Shown: positions 1 through 12,473 of the stretch, piece by piece | Numbering within the stretch: position 1 is the first letter of the stretch | Layout: each line of letters starts with the position of its first letter | Source: Yamagishiella unicocca | Taxonomy: Eukaryota; Chlorophyta; Chlorophyceae; Chlamydomonadales; Volvocaceae | Assembly: GCA_003116995.1 (NCBI GenBank) | Contig: BDSL01000112.1 | Location: 1-64,000 of the forward strand | Length of the DNA stretch: 64,000 bases | Direction: 5' to 3' | Program-made: the position numbers and the translations under genes | Notes under the pieces: model-generated | Database searches by the model: none | What the model saw: only the letters and a program-made list of their open reading frames with translations | What the model was told of the DNA's origin: nothing

Positions 1-426
1 CATTGATAATACTAAAGATGGCATCCCTCACGGCCAAGCAGGGTACCCAGGCGCGCATCTAGGAGCTGGAATCCGACAGTACTGGAACGTCCTGGGAGTT
101 ACTACGTAAAAAACGGACTTGTGGGCTATCTACATTATGTACCCCATCGGGTGCCATCCTCCTGGTACCGATTGGGCCCTCAGCACATGCGCTTTGGCAC
201 AGCACATCTTCCTGAAGTGTCACTCCGTCCCTTATAATGGATCCCCGTCTGGCCGCCGCCCAGCAGCATGGTATGATGGCATTAGACCCATCTCTAAGCG
301 CTTATATATTTGGTGAACGCAACGAACTAAACTGTCTTCTGCTGCTTGCAGCAGCTTAATTTCGGAGCTGTTTGGAGATGTCTTATTTTCGGGCGCAAAG
401 GATGTATCACGTACGCTACTACTCAC
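1..426. other. Intron or flank after the last visible cyclase-family exon; no catalytic exon found
   Basis: On the minus strand a strong donor (GTGAGT, 421-426) ends the exon at 427. The next exon would be expected to open the cyclase catalytic domain. I looked for FADI/GFT-like coding in all minus frames and saw none. The exon is either beyond the window or lost. Short open frames on both strands here match nothing I recognise. Confidence 0.4.
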
Positions 427-3400
427 ATCGGCGTGTGACGTCGCCAGATGGTTTACATCGCGTGCTGCTGCTGGCTGCTGGCGCCTGCTGCTTCTTGAAA
501 AGTTCTCGATGCCAGCGGGTCCACCCAAGGGGTCGGCTAGGCCGCCCTCCGTCATGTAGGCCAACACATGGCGGAAAGATCTGCGTCACGTACACCACCC
601 AACCATGACCATGGTGTTTTCAATTTGCTTGTAAACAAAAGAAGCTACCACTATATATTAAATAAACTTACAATGCAACAAATGACGCATTGTTGTACAT
701 AAAATAATAATGCAGTTGCCCACACATTGATGTGGACATATTTTTATTATTGCTTGCGAGATATATAGATGTGTAATACTAGATAGCCATCTAGTCATAC
801 CTTGCTTGCTAACTCGCCCGAACTAACGCCAACTATCTCCCTTTTACCTCTGTAGTTGCCAATGTATTGGCTGCATGCTACCATGCGCACCTGCTCCAGA
901 AGCCGATGCTCTGCTTCGGTGACGAAGGCGAGGTGTCGCTCTGCCTCTACCTTGGCCGTGACGTCCGTCTGTGATGATGTTTAATGACCCACAAGCAGCC
1001 ATGCCGGCATGATACAATAATACATAATTTTCTCTCACGTTCAAGCCGACAACAATGTGCAGATACGTACATACATAGGTAGGTTCGTTGCGAACAATAC
1101 ATGCAATCAAGATACGAGAAGACAGTCACGCACAATGGAAGGTGGGCCAGCTGCTGTCGGCGTGCGTGTGCATATATCGCCAATCGTGTTAAGGCGGCCT
1201 GCTTACTTCGCGTTATTGGATCAAACGACGAACGAAGGGTTTCAGCGTATACCTGGTGGTGTTATGAAACCTATTTTTTCACACGCATACACGCACCTGC
1301 GTCACAATGATGGTGTACTGGCCTGTCACTGGGTCGACCGTGCGGCTTGCAGACACCTCGTGCCAACGTGTGGCCTCCTTTGCTGGCGGGTGAGCGACAG
1401 CAGCAGTGACATCGGACTGTGTAATTGTATCACGGCACGCTGCTGGCGGCGGTGGACTGCTGCCAATCGGCACACGAACTGAATCCCCTTGGGTACACTG
1501 CCGATTGCTCCTGCTGTCCTCGCTGGTGCCGCCTGTGAAAGCTGTCATGTCTGCTGCTGCCCATCCAGAGGTCCCTGCTTTTGAAGACCATCCCACCTGC
1601 TGCACGGCGGATATGGGTGCCGCCGTCATTGTCTGGCCAGCCTGCTGGTCATCAGCAGGGGTTGTCGATTGCTGGCTGTCCGCAGCACCGAACTTCGGTT
1701 GAGAAATATGCTGCTGCAACGGCATTATTGCGCCTTGATGGGACACGCTTGACTCTTCAGCAGGCTGCTGCAGCTGGTGCTCATCATGCTGGCGGGATAA
1801 GCGGTGATGGTGTGTACATCCAGCCGCTTTGGTGGCATCATTGTTGGCAGTAGTGTTTGCTGTGATGGTTCGAACGGATGAACCACTGGGTGAAGTTGGA
1901 GCCAGCATCAAGCCATCAGCCGCCACCGTGAAGAATCCTCCGTAATCCTCCATACGCAGCCTTGAACAGCTGCTTGCCATTAATGATGCATGGCATTTTG
2001 GTACGCCCGTTGCTGGTGCCACCAACTCCACGGACGCCTGCTGGCCCACAACACCAGCGACATTGCCGACAGCCTGCTGAAGAGCAAGTTGAACGCCGCT
2101 GGGCGTGTTCCTTAGAGTGCTGGCAAATGCGACGACTCGTGAGGTACTGCTTGGGGAGGTATTGCCCAAGATATCAGCACGGCTGGCACAGCGCCGAGGC
2201 GGTGCCCTGCTCATCTGGTTCATGCTCGGGCGCAGGACCGTCATGGAGGTGGTCCTGCTTACGATCTGGATGTCAGCTTGCCCGTCCGATTTCTGGAGAC
2301 CCTTCTGGTCGTCCGACTCGTCGTCCCGTGGGGTGAGCATGGTGGCGGTGTGGTTCTGGGCCAAGTGCAGGTCATAACTGCACCGCCGGTGGCTGCCCCT
2401 GCCATGGCTGCTGGTGTGGTGCAGCAGCTGCGAAATTCGCGGCTGCTGCCTAGGCCCGAATCCCTGACAGCCGGACGGAACCCTAGGCGCCGGTACTGAT
2501 GACGTGCGTCGCTGCTGCTCCCCAGAATTAGGTTCCACTAGCAGAAGCCGGAGGGATTCCTCCATCACTCCCGCCGCTACTGGCATTTCACCACCGCCCT
2601 GCTGCTGCTGCCGGTATGCTCCGCCATTGCAGCCACTGTTGATGATGTGGTTGACGCTCGTGCCGCTTGGGGAAAGATGATGCTGTCCAATGCTCCCACC
2701 AACCCTGTATGCAGCTGCAGTCGTCTCGTCGGCTACCCGTTGCTGCTCGTGTGTGTTGTCAATTAGCAGGCCCCAGGTGGAGGTCGCCTGCGTGTGTTTT
2801 TGAAAAAAACATAGGTGATTCCTTCGCAAGTATTAGGTGGGTCGGTTACATCACAAATTAAAGCAAACAGTCACATCTGGGTCATCATGCATGCATCTGG
2901 CCATGATGAATCGAGCGTTCATTAAAAAAACCCTGCATACTTAATCACTGCTACATACATGTACACGGTGTCATTTGTTTACACACGCAACGAACGTCTT
3001 TTCGAGGAGTTTTTAACTAATTATTCTCCATCACTCTGCTGGTTCAGATTGCTGGCTCATGGTCTGTTCTCACTCCTCCATCGCTGCACGAATGTCTATA
3101 TAGGCACCCATTAATGAGTATAAAGGACGTCCAAAAGCTGTGTCAGCATTTTATTATATGGAACGTAAAAAACGCAGAAGCATATATGTACGTGCATTCT
3201 CGGTAGGTGCATTACCGCGCGCGCCTGCTGCCAAATAATCCTATATATGCTAGCTACCGCCGCCTGGTACGGCACGAACATGCATACTGGAGACGGTCCT
3301 TACTAACTGCTTACTTGATGCTGCTGGCGGCATTGGTGGGTCGTGTAAAGAAACAGTAAGAAACAGTAAATGCGTGCGCCGTCGACACGCACGGTCCTGG

Positions 3401-6400
3401 ACATCCTTTGTTGCGGTTAATACGGTCCAGGCACGCTTTGGGCAAAAACGAAGATGGATAGAAACTCGCTGGCAACGCTATTCCAACCAAAATGATGAAC
3501 TATGGGGCCAGGAGTGTGTCGGGTGCGATATGTGCATAACGTCGTAGATTTGCAACCTTGTGCAGCCCCCAACTAGTAACCATAGATAGCTACGGTGCCA
3601 AACAAACATGTGTGCTAGCTAGCTAGCTGCACCAAGCAAGCAAGCATGCTTGGAACAGTACCGCTGACGGCACCCGTATTTTGAGCATAAGATTATGCTG
3701 TGGATGGGGCGCGCGGGGTCAGGAGGGATGTCGGTGCTGTCAATTTCTGGGGGGTGCACATACATTTGCAACGTCGTGCAGCCTCCAACCACCATACATA
3801 TGGTGAAGACGTGCGTAAAGAAAGGGAAAAATGTCCACTACTCGCTTTCGCACTTTGAGCTAGATAGCCAGCAGGCACTCCCAAACGCACGTACATACCA
3901 AGGCGTTGATATCAGGTGCTGGTATCCGAGAGGTCCATGCCCCCTCATTGGATTTCGTGGTGTTCAGCAGCAAGCTCGATGGCAGGTTGCCGTTACTGCA
4001 AGCTGGTTCCGGAGCGCCAGCTTCAGTAATAAGTTGTGTCACCGCCGCCGCCGCACGTGCAGCAGCAGGCAGGGCTCTGGTGTCAAGGCGGGGTGATGCT
4101 GGTCGCGACAGGTGCGGTTCTGAGACACCACCATTCATGTCGTTGAAGTTTACGTACACCGTGTCGACATTCGCGGGTTCCTTCTCAGCAGCAGAGCCAT
4201 ACTTCTCGACCTGCTGAACAGCCAAGGGCTTCTTGCACTCCATAGGAACCCGGACAATGCCTGCAGCAGTGCGTGTGCGCCCGACGGGAAGACGGAGTGG
4301 GACAACAGAGCGGCTTACGATTATCTGCCTGTCCTGCTGGTAAGTTGTAACAGCTAGCTAGTAGTTAGGCTAGTCGCAATCGATTGGGGCCGTTTCACTA
4401 CACGGGCCCACAGCTCCATCAGGATCGCAGGGGAACAAGGGAGATCAGTAGTGTCCATGCACATTGGGAAACGCGGGACATACACGCAGGCGGCAGGGAA
4501 ACATGGGACATGCATAAGTGCCCACGCAGGGAAACATGCATGGGACAGATAGAAGAAGTGCCCAGCCAGGGGAACATGGGGCTTAAATGCCCGCGCAACT
4601 TGGTGTCCACGCACAATTAGTATGTCCACGCACAATTAGCGTCCATGCACATTTAGTGTCCATGCATGCAACGTATTAGTGCCCGCTCGAATAATTAGTG
4701 TCCACGCACGTCGCAGATACAAGTCGAAAAATGTATTTTTGGTCAAATGCTTCCGTTCAGAGGCGAGCGAACAGACACGTTACAGTGAGGGGGAATGTGA
4801 AAATCGAAGTAACGAAGACGGTTAGTTGGCACAGATAAGAAAACTCGCACGAACCTGGATATGTTCAGCTACATACATCAAGCATGGCATGCATGGCCCT
4901 TCACAAACATACGCAGTGTCGGTTGCTTTCATCCATCTAAATCATGTTTAGGGTCCGCCAGTTACCCTCCATCCAGGGTGTCAGTGCCATTGCTTTGGTG
5001 CAATGTACGTATACACTCAACGAAATCCGCCGCAATCCGCGAGCGAGTAAACGCAGGGAAATAAAAAAGCTGATTTTCGTAAACAAATCGCATCAACTAG
5101 TTCCGTATGGCAGGAAAGTTTGCAAACACGTACATATGACGCATGCATGCATGCATGCATGTCGGTGCTTGCGTCCGTCGTCCGTACAGCAGGATAAAAG
5201 CAAGGGATCATGCCAACGCGAATAGTGTATATACGTTATTAGCAAAGAATTGCACGAATTGCATTTAAGAGTGGAAGACTCTTACGTTTCAACCGTAATG
5301 CATGCAATAATGGTCGTGTATCGGATAAAACTAAACATGTATGTCCGGAAATTGATATACGTATATACCAAATAAATTTACCAAGCCATCCAGTATGTAT
5401 GTAGTTCATTACCATTGACTCCTGATGAAGCACTACATGAAAACAAGGAACAATGAACGAAGGTCGATTAAGATCGATTGTAATATACGCACCCATCCAG
5501 ATGCGGCCCTCGATGCAGACGTCGGTCATCATGCGGTCCAGCTGTCGCCGGTTCATCACGCAGGTTGTTCATCGGATCAAAGCACAAGCAATGAAACGGG
5601 CGGGTAGGTGCGAATGGAAATCAGGAGTAAGCAAGGGCAGCACGCAGTACTAGGTGAGTTTATGTCTATATATATATGCAGCTGCCGTGTATATATGTCA
5701 AAATGAGGCGGCACACACACATACATGAATCATTATTATTCTTAATAAAGGATCCACGTGCGTACACGCAATTTCATTTATATATATAACATGCATGTTT
5801 TGGTCTACCTACCCTCAGTTTTATTTATATATATTATAGGAACATTAATGCCCTATGAACATTAATGCCCTATGAACATTCCTTGTCCTTCCTTGTCCTT
5901 TCTGTGTTTTATTTGTTCATGGTTAATTGTTCCTTAGCCGTACGGTACCATTCCATCATGGAGCCCGCATCAGGGCACATAACAAGCAAGCATCATAAAT
6001 AATTGAGGGAAAAACGTGTACTTGCACACCGCATAAAAACATTATCATCGATTTGCGCCACATTTCACCGACACTGCGCGCCCACTGTAGAGCAATTAAT
6101 ACATACTAATAATAATAATAATATTACGCCGGCCGGAGCCTGGCGTGTATTAAGGGGGTGAGGAACTGAGGGGCGGACTCCGCCCCTACCTATATGCCCG
6201 CACCACCGGGTGTAGAGCAATTATATATGCAGTTCTCCATTGCCACCTACCGCGCTGTTGCGGGCAGCTACGATTGGCCAGCCCACTGTTTTATTTGCAT
6301 CCTTCGTTCATTCACGATAAGAAAGGAAACATACATACACCTACCGCTTACAAAAGGGCCCCCACGCACTAGATTTACGTACCCTCAGTAGTTTACGACA

Positions 6401-8924
6401 ATTCATCTGGCCACTGTGGTGCGATACTATGGACTCTTGACTGGCACGCACCTTGACTGGCTCCAAGCAAAACAGTTCCGACAGAATACCGTCGCCGGCA
6501 TCAATGGCGCCTATTTCGACAGCAGCACCGGCAGCAGGTTGTGGGTCTGTTGGTGAAGCATTCATTGCCCCCTTTACCTCCACAGCAGCAGGCTGCCACT
6601 GCTGCTGCTTCTGCTGCATACGTGCTGCTCGGCGGGGCCCAAAATACTCAAGGCTCTACATTTCCATCGTGCACATAATAAACACACGGGAAAAAGGAGG
6701 AATGGCTCGATGGGATAGATGTATGCATGTATGGGATAGTAGAAGTACATGTAACAACAGTTTGATGTATGTATGGGATAGTAGAAGTACATGTAACAAC
6801 AGTTTGATGTATGGTGACCTGTCAATGCATGGTATGCTGCCACGCAGGCATAAATATTGATGCACCAGCAGCAGCGCGTGGGTTAATTTACATGTGCATG
6901 CATGGCTAATAATGGCAATAAGAAGAATCATCGTACATATTATTCCCACTTTGGCCTCCTTGGGCCAGCAGTACGTATTAGCCAGCAGTTGTTTCATGTA
7001 ATAAGTATGGTATGTCATTCTTTATTACATTCATCAGCAGCAGGAACATTGCACATATGTAGCTATCCTGGTACGTAAATGGTGTACGTGTATGAACTAT
7101 GGGATGAGAGAGGAATCGATGCTATCAAAGGAACAATGCAGAACATTTGGTAGATAGACATGAATGGAGAAATGCTTGCTTACACGCACATTGTTCTGGC
7201 TTTGGATTGTACCAAAAAAAGAAAACACTAGCTTTGTATCAAAAAAGAAAAACACTTACATCATAATGTAGGAATTGATAGAGGCCATACATACATACAT
7301 ACCTGCCTGGTGGGGTATATGGATTGTGTGCACGTGTGGGCAGGAAACTAAAAGGAATGAAATGCGTGCGCCAGCAGGGATTCATCTATCTTGATCGCTG
7401 CTAGCTAACAGTTTTCAACATAGAGATGAGATGCCGATGAATCTTATGAGGTATGAATCTTATGAGGTATGAATCTTATTTATTTGTGCGATTTCTCGTT
7501 TTTTAACGTGGATGGTGCGTGTTTATTTCTCTCGAGAGAAATAAACACGGTTTAGAGCTCCTGCAGCAGGTGCCTTTCATAATAATCCGCACACCTAATC
7601 AGATGGACCCCTTCCATCCCCACCTACATACCGCAGCATTCTGGTAAAGCACCTCCCTCCAATCCGATGTAATGGCGGTCATGATTGGGATGAGTCCTGA
7701 CAGCACCATTCCCTCACGCTGAAGCTGGCAGATGTTGTCCTGCTCCTGTGCATGTTGGCCCACTGCTGTTACCTCGCCACCACTGCCAGCAGGTGCACCT
7801 CGCCCTTCTGCCTGCACTACCTTCACTGCCGAGTTAATCAAGCCCCCACTGCACAGTGTCGGGGCTGCTGCTGCTGATGATGTGTGCACCTGGTTGCTGT
7901 CACATTCACTCATGGCAGCAGTGGCACTGCTGGCCACGTTTGTGACAATAAGTCCATGGCAATAAGCAGCATCCGCTGCATCCTTGATGGCGGTTAAGAT
8001 GGTGGGTTTAGGGGCAAGCACATCCCCCAAAGCTGTCCTGGATCTGCTTGATGCAACAGCAGCCTGCAGCCGAGCGCCACCGATTGGCAGAAACCTAACA
8101 GTCACAGCCTGCCAAGCACAATTGATGACTGCTGCAGCATTAGCGCTGCGGGCTGACGCACAGGTAACTTCATCAATTTCATCCAGGTTATCGTTGGAGG
8201 TAATTCGTCGCAACCTGACTTGAGGGCTCTGCAGCTGTCGGCCACCTGCTGTGTGCCCGCCAGCACTGCTGTCACGAACATCCTTAAAGTCAGCCTTGAA
8301 CAACATGGGTTCGATGATGACATTCTGCCAGCACCTTGGGGTGGGCCCTCCTAATCCTGCTGTGCTGGGCTTCATGAGGTCACCATCCTGCTCAATGCTG
8401 CTGGTTATGACCACAGCAGCAGCAGATGCAGGTGTAGCTGGGCTGCTTCTCTGGTCAGGAATTGGGTACTTATGGGCCTCAAGATGAAGGGCACCCACAG
8501 AGTCTTCCTTGCACAAGGTTTGAAGCAGGTGTGAGCGCACGTTCTGCAGCAGCGCAGGTTCTGCCTTCTTGATTGCTTTGTACAGCAACTCTGGGCTTAC
8601 ACCAGGAGCAAAGTCGGCATGAGCCGCTGCGGACGCAAAGCCAAACATCTCTGCGGCAGCTGCGTTGCCGTAGACAGGAAGCAGCCTGCAGGACTGCGAC
8701 ATGGAGGATCTTGCTGCTGAAACTGTGTTATGCTGTCCCAAGGCGACCACAAGGACGCCTTCAGTTGAGTTGTCATGGCGCAATGATAGCTCTTGGAGAT
8801 CCAAGATTTCCGCGATTGCGTCCTGCTGCTGCTGCCCTGCTGCTGGAATAGCGTTCACCAGGTTACATTCTTCTTTCATTGCTCGTCCAGCGCCGAAGCA
8901 AAAAGAGAACCATCTGCCGAACAT
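427..8924 (-). CDS. PAS-domain protein of the volvocine nucleotide-cyclase-like family, partial, with apparent frameshift
   Basis: Exons (minus strand): 8924-7632, 6655-6452, 5541-5493, 4260-3899, 2787-1297, 968-891, 580-427. All junctions are GT..AG, and the first six exons join in frame to give residues 1-1159. The start is the ATG at 8924 (MFGRWF); the upstream in-frame GTG at 8951 is less likely. Residues ~50-110 look like an N-terminal PAS-like segment. A second PAS fold begins near residue 410 (EVLYQNAA, then SLEYFG, LFCLEPVK, GRIWMGIVRVP) and ends with WHEVSASRTVDPVTG, IIVTQ, TDVTAKVEAER and EAEHRLLEQ. Between its halves lies a low-complexity Q/A/S-rich insert of about 600 residues (exons at 3899-4260 and 1297-2787). 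In algal relatives EAEHRLLEQ is followed by IFPRHVLAYMTE and then an LATSH..VTxLFADI cyclase domain. Here exon 7 has HVLAYMTEGG and HLATSHAD but is out of frame by 2 nt at about 570. No cyclase catalytic motif is visible in 1-426. The family placement is from recalled motifs; an inactive or mis-assembled copy is possible. Confidence 0.66.
4459..4712. repeat. Short tandem and near-tandem repeats in a cyclase-family intron
   Basis: Within the intron between the exons ending at 5493 and starting at 4260 (minus-strand order the other way), about four imperfect copies of GTCCACGCACAATTAG lie at 4600-4710. They are preceded by two to three imperfect copies of CCACGCAGGGAAACATG at 4470-4580. They have no coding character. 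Confidence 0.6.
6086..6223 (-). mobile_element. Short insertion flanked by a 13-bp direct repeat, with an ATT-type tail
   Basis: An identical 13-mer, TGTAGAGCAATTA, occurs at 6086-6098 and 6211-6223 and brackets about 112 bp. Read on the minus strand the insert contains a GC-rich hairpin (GGGGCGGA against TCCGCCCC, 6171-6187), then CTTAATACACGCCAGGCT, and finishes in an (ATT)n run. The core and the ATT tail recur at 44899-44948 in an intron of the ABC transporter. A target-site duplication plus a microsatellite tail fits a SINE or a 5'-truncated non-LTR retroelement. There is no coding capacity. The family is not identified. Confidence 0.55.
6727..6811. repeat. Tandem duplication, 42-bp unit
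   Basis: Two adjacent, almost identical 42-bp units start at 6727 and 6769 (ATGTATGGGATAGTAG...). They lie in the first intron of the cyclase-family gene. Confidence 0.85.
7438..7480. repeat. Tandem 16-bp repeat GAATCTTATGAGGTAT
   Basis: Three adjacent copies, the last one incomplete, in the first intron of the cyclase-family gene. Confidence 0.8.
7518..7549. repeat. Perfect 32-bp palindrome
   Basis: The sequence reads identically on both strands across 7518-7549, centred on CTC|GAG (7533/7534), with arms CGTGTTTATTTCTCTC. It lies in intron 1 of the cyclase-family gene, about 110 bp from the exon end at 7632. There is no loop, so it is a two-fold symmetric site or could extrude as a cruciform. 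Function unknown. Confidence 0.9.
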
Positions 8925-9840
8925 GGTTGAATCGCGCGGGGGCGGAACCACTGCAGGGATCGAGTGACAGGGAACAGGTCGTTTTTATGACAATAAGATG
9001 TTACAATGTCCTCAAGCCAACAGCCGAGCAGGCAAGCGCGGCGACGAGCAAATCAGCAGCTGAGTCGAGGGACCATACCTGTCTGAGTGAAATCAACCGT
9101 CCCAATCCCTAAACTTTATGTTGATTAGATTGGTACGCAAGCATCAGCAATGCCTTCGGGCGGTGAATGTATGCAGGGCATTGAATTGCTAGAGCACGGG
9201 TTGGAATGCCTGCGTGATAGGCCACTTTATGAACACAAGGTTAGGACATACATGCGGCAAGGCTACAAGAAGGATTCGAATGTGTAAACGTACCGAGCCT
9301 GTGGTTTTCTGTGACTCATCATATGAAAGCACTTTATTAGGCAGGCAAGAACCCTTATTGTCCTGGGTTCGCCAGGGCTTGAGGACACTGTGACGTCTAA
9401 TTATTAATCACTTCATCTGCTGGCCACAGCAGCTGTGTTTCGTTGTGCAACGACTCTTGGGCAGTCCTGTACGCTACAGGCTACACGTAAGACATGACTT
9501 ACAGAGTGAAGTATGAATGAGATAAGGCTGCTTTATAATAACAAGAGTGTCGCTGTCTATTGCGAATAGACTGCCGTGGCATTACTGTTTTGGGGTACCA
9601 CTCCGTATTTTCCAGTATTGCGCAGCCTCCCGGCCGCGTCAAGATCTCATTCCCCGTTATACATAATGAACCACCTTTGGATCACCCCATAATTTGCGCA
9701 ATTTGCTCGGGGGGAGCATTTGGCAGGTTACAGAGACCCCTGGGAAAGCTTGTTTTTTGCGTTATCTTTAGTTTGTTTTTGCCAATTTTGTACAGTATTT
9801 TCCATGGTATGGCTCGCGTTTGGGACCGAAAGTCTGGTAG
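8925..9840. other. Upstream region of the cyclase-family gene
   Basis: No gene was recognised. The sequence AAGATGTTAC..TGTCCTCAAGCC at 8995-9018 recurs at about 12737-12760, and an inverted relative lies at about 9376-9400. TCCTGGGTTCGCCAGGGCTTGAGG (9361-9384) resembles sequence in the tandem array at about 14121, 14753 and 15995. This stretch therefore probably contains old repeat fragments as well as the promoter. Confidence 0.4.
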
Positions 9841-12473
9841 AGGCACGCTGGGGGCAAGTTGCCCGTGACGTACTTGGACGATGTGTGAGATAATTTCGTA
9901 ATTTTACTTTCTCAATCCTTTGTTTCTTTCTCTTCTAAAAAGACCCAAATAGAGCTTGCAACGAGCTAAGATCCTAATGCAAAGAGCGCCGCATTTCATG
10001 ACAGGTTGCGAAGTAGCGGCGGGAAGGCTGGTTCCTTGGATGTTGTTGTAATTATTTATTGAAGTAAAATTCATAAAAAGTCCGGAGGTGACTGGTTATG
10101 AACGGCGTAGTAAAGCGTGCTTGTCTGGCGTCCGTGACGTACCGTGTGCAAGTATAGTCGCCGACTGAATGCTAGCGCGAAAGCCTTCTTAGACCCGGCC
10201 AACAGCCACGTGGTTAAGTACCTCCGCCCAACGGTGGATTTCTGCTTCTGAAGCCTCACACGCGTCGGCCGTGTGGTGGAGCAGGCTGCAAAATCCTCTG
10301 AGGGCGGCCATGTCCTGAAACCGTCGGCGGCCAAAGCCACAGTTCAGTACAGTTGTCATTAATGGCTCCAGCCAACCGTGGTGCAGCTGTCGTTGTTTCC
10401 AGGCATTCACAGTGTCTGTTCACGCAGCAGCAGTAGTGCTCTATCTCGTTCAGCGGCCCGTGACCGAGCGAGACCACATTGGCCACAGGCGCGGCCTCTG
10501 TCGTGAATGCTGTCATCGCTTTGCCGCTGCCGCTGCCGCCACCGCCGCCACCGCCAAGATCGCCGGCATCTCCCTGAACCTCGACACTGTTGCGATCTGC
10601 ACCTCTGCTGCTGCCGCCGCCGCCACGGTTCGCGGATTTCCTTTGTGCACCCCGACTGTTGCTGCCATGGCTATTGAAGTCACTGGAGGCGCCGGCACCC
10701 AAGCCCCCGCGCCCACTTCCATTAACGGTGCTATCGCTGACCGCGACGCGGATGGTGAGCCAACAGCTGCTGCTGGTGATGAGCAGTAGAAGTCAACTCG
10801 TGGGTGTGGCCGCAGGGAGAGGAGGTCGCGTCACGGCGACGGGAGGGGGCGCCAGGGTGTCCGTTCATCACGGTGGACGGTCATTACCGTCAAATGGTCC
10901 TTGCCGCAACAAGTAGAGGTCCCTCGTCGAGCAGAAGATGGAAAAGTTGGTGAATCTGACACGGGGAAATGCCTCTCGACAAAACAGCAGCAGTGGCGGT
11001 GGGGGGAGAAGCAGTAGCAGACAGGGGGACAAAAGCATCCACATCCACTTCAGCGGTAATGGCACAACAGGGCGCCTCAGTGGCGGATGACTGCTTGTGC
11101 CACGAGTCTTCACCAGAATCCCGCTCCCATCTGACCAGCGGCGTGCAGGTGATCGCCCTACACATCCACTGCTGTCCGTCCCGGTGACGGCCGCCAAGGG
11201 GCGAGATCATGGGGGGCCCCTTTGGTGAAGCTAAACTGAAAGGAGAAAAACAACGGTAAACAGCCCTGTAGCCGATGTAAAAACAATAGGAAAACGGCGG
11301 TGTGCGCGTTTTTGCGAAATTCGTTGGGATGGGGGGATACGTGCTCGCGCATTTCGAGGGTACCTGTCCGACGGCCCTCCAACCCGGGCCCAGAGGCCCA
11401 TCCGACCAGAGGGGTCCGGCCGGCTGATTTGAGTTGAGGACACGTACATCATAATAGCAACCTTTTGAGAATGGTGGTGTGCGCGTCTTTGCGAAATTCG
11501 TTGGGGTTGGGGCGATATGGGCTCGCGCATTTCGAGGGTGCCTGTCCGACTGCCCTCCAACCCGGGTCCAGAGGCCTCAGAGATGGTCGAGGAATTCGAG
11601 GAGGCTTCTGGGGCATTCGACTTCAAAACCTCATCACCTGATGTGCAGGCGGGGTTGCGGAAGGGGGTGCAAGAGGAGAAGCGGCCCTGCATGTGCGTTA
11701 ACATTCCCCCGTTCCTCCTAAAGCCATTTACGATGTACGTGCAGCCGCGATGTCTCCCGTCATGCATGCTGTGTGCGGTTTATGTCGAAACAATGTGGTT
11801 TCTGCTCAGGGTTGTCGTTGGGCTGAGTGTCGTCTTGGCCTGGTTAAGGAACACAGCCGAATCAGACCGCCGTTTGGTAACTCTGCAACGTGTTTCGGGT
11901 CCAGCACTAATTTCCATTCCGGATACACCGTAACATGGTCGTCTACATTCCAAGAAATCGCAGCATCACTACTCTTGATGCTCAGTGTGGAACTTTGGCG
12001 GTTCCGCGTGTCCGCGTGTCCGCGTGTGCTCCAAGGGTCGCGGAGAACGGGGATAGGAGCTGTAACATTTTCTTTCGACAATAACTTACAGGGTGCAGAT
12101 TCACGTCATCTATTCATTACACGCTGCGAACCTGGCGTACGCAATTAGTCGGGCGCAATAATGCACGAACGATGCAAGCATGACCTCGCGGCTGGTGCGT
12201 TTCGTAACCTTTCAAAACATAGTCGGCAATACAAATTGCATCTTTTAATCACATATTTCAGGACTCTTAGCAGTGCCTTCATGCCGCTTCCCGCCGCTAC
12301 TTCGCAACCTGTCATGAAATGCGGCGCTCTTTGCATTAGGATTCTTAGCTCGTTGCAAGCTCTATTTGGGTCTTTTTAGAAAAGAAAGAAACAAAGGGTT
12401 GAGAAAGTAAAATTACAAAATTATCTCACACATCGTCCAAGTACGTCACGGGCAACTTGCCCCCAGCGTGCCT
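9841..12473. mobile_element. Element bounded by ~186-bp inverted repeats
   Basis: Bases 9841-10026 and 12287-12473 are inverted copies that differ at only a few positions. Both arms start AGGCACGCTGGGGGCAAGTT and run inward to GTAGCGGCGGGAAG. Just outside, the 10-mer CCGAAAGTCT occurs in direct orientation at 9826-9835 and 12477-12486, compatible with a target-site duplication, although 5 and 3 unmatched bases separate it from the arms. The ~2.26-kb interior has open frames on both strands, but I recognise no transposase. It also holds an internal 175-bp duplication. The element may be a non-autonomous DNA transposon. A fold-back or an inverted duplication is the alternative. Confidence 0.65.
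11301..11572. repeat. Internal duplication, 175-bp period
   Basis: About 97 bp at 11301-11398 (TGCGCGTTTTTGCGAAATTC...) is repeated at 11476-11572 with about 10 percent difference, inside the inverted-repeat element. Confidence 0.8.

Noticed and set aside
5140..5165. Run of ATGC as a possible regulatory site
   Set aside because: Simple tetranucleotide repeat in an intron; GCATGC words are common throughout the AT-richer part.
10189..10702. Minus-strand frames in the inverted-repeat element with coding-like codon use
   Set aside because: No start, splice or family motif could be fixed; mentioned only as possible cargo.
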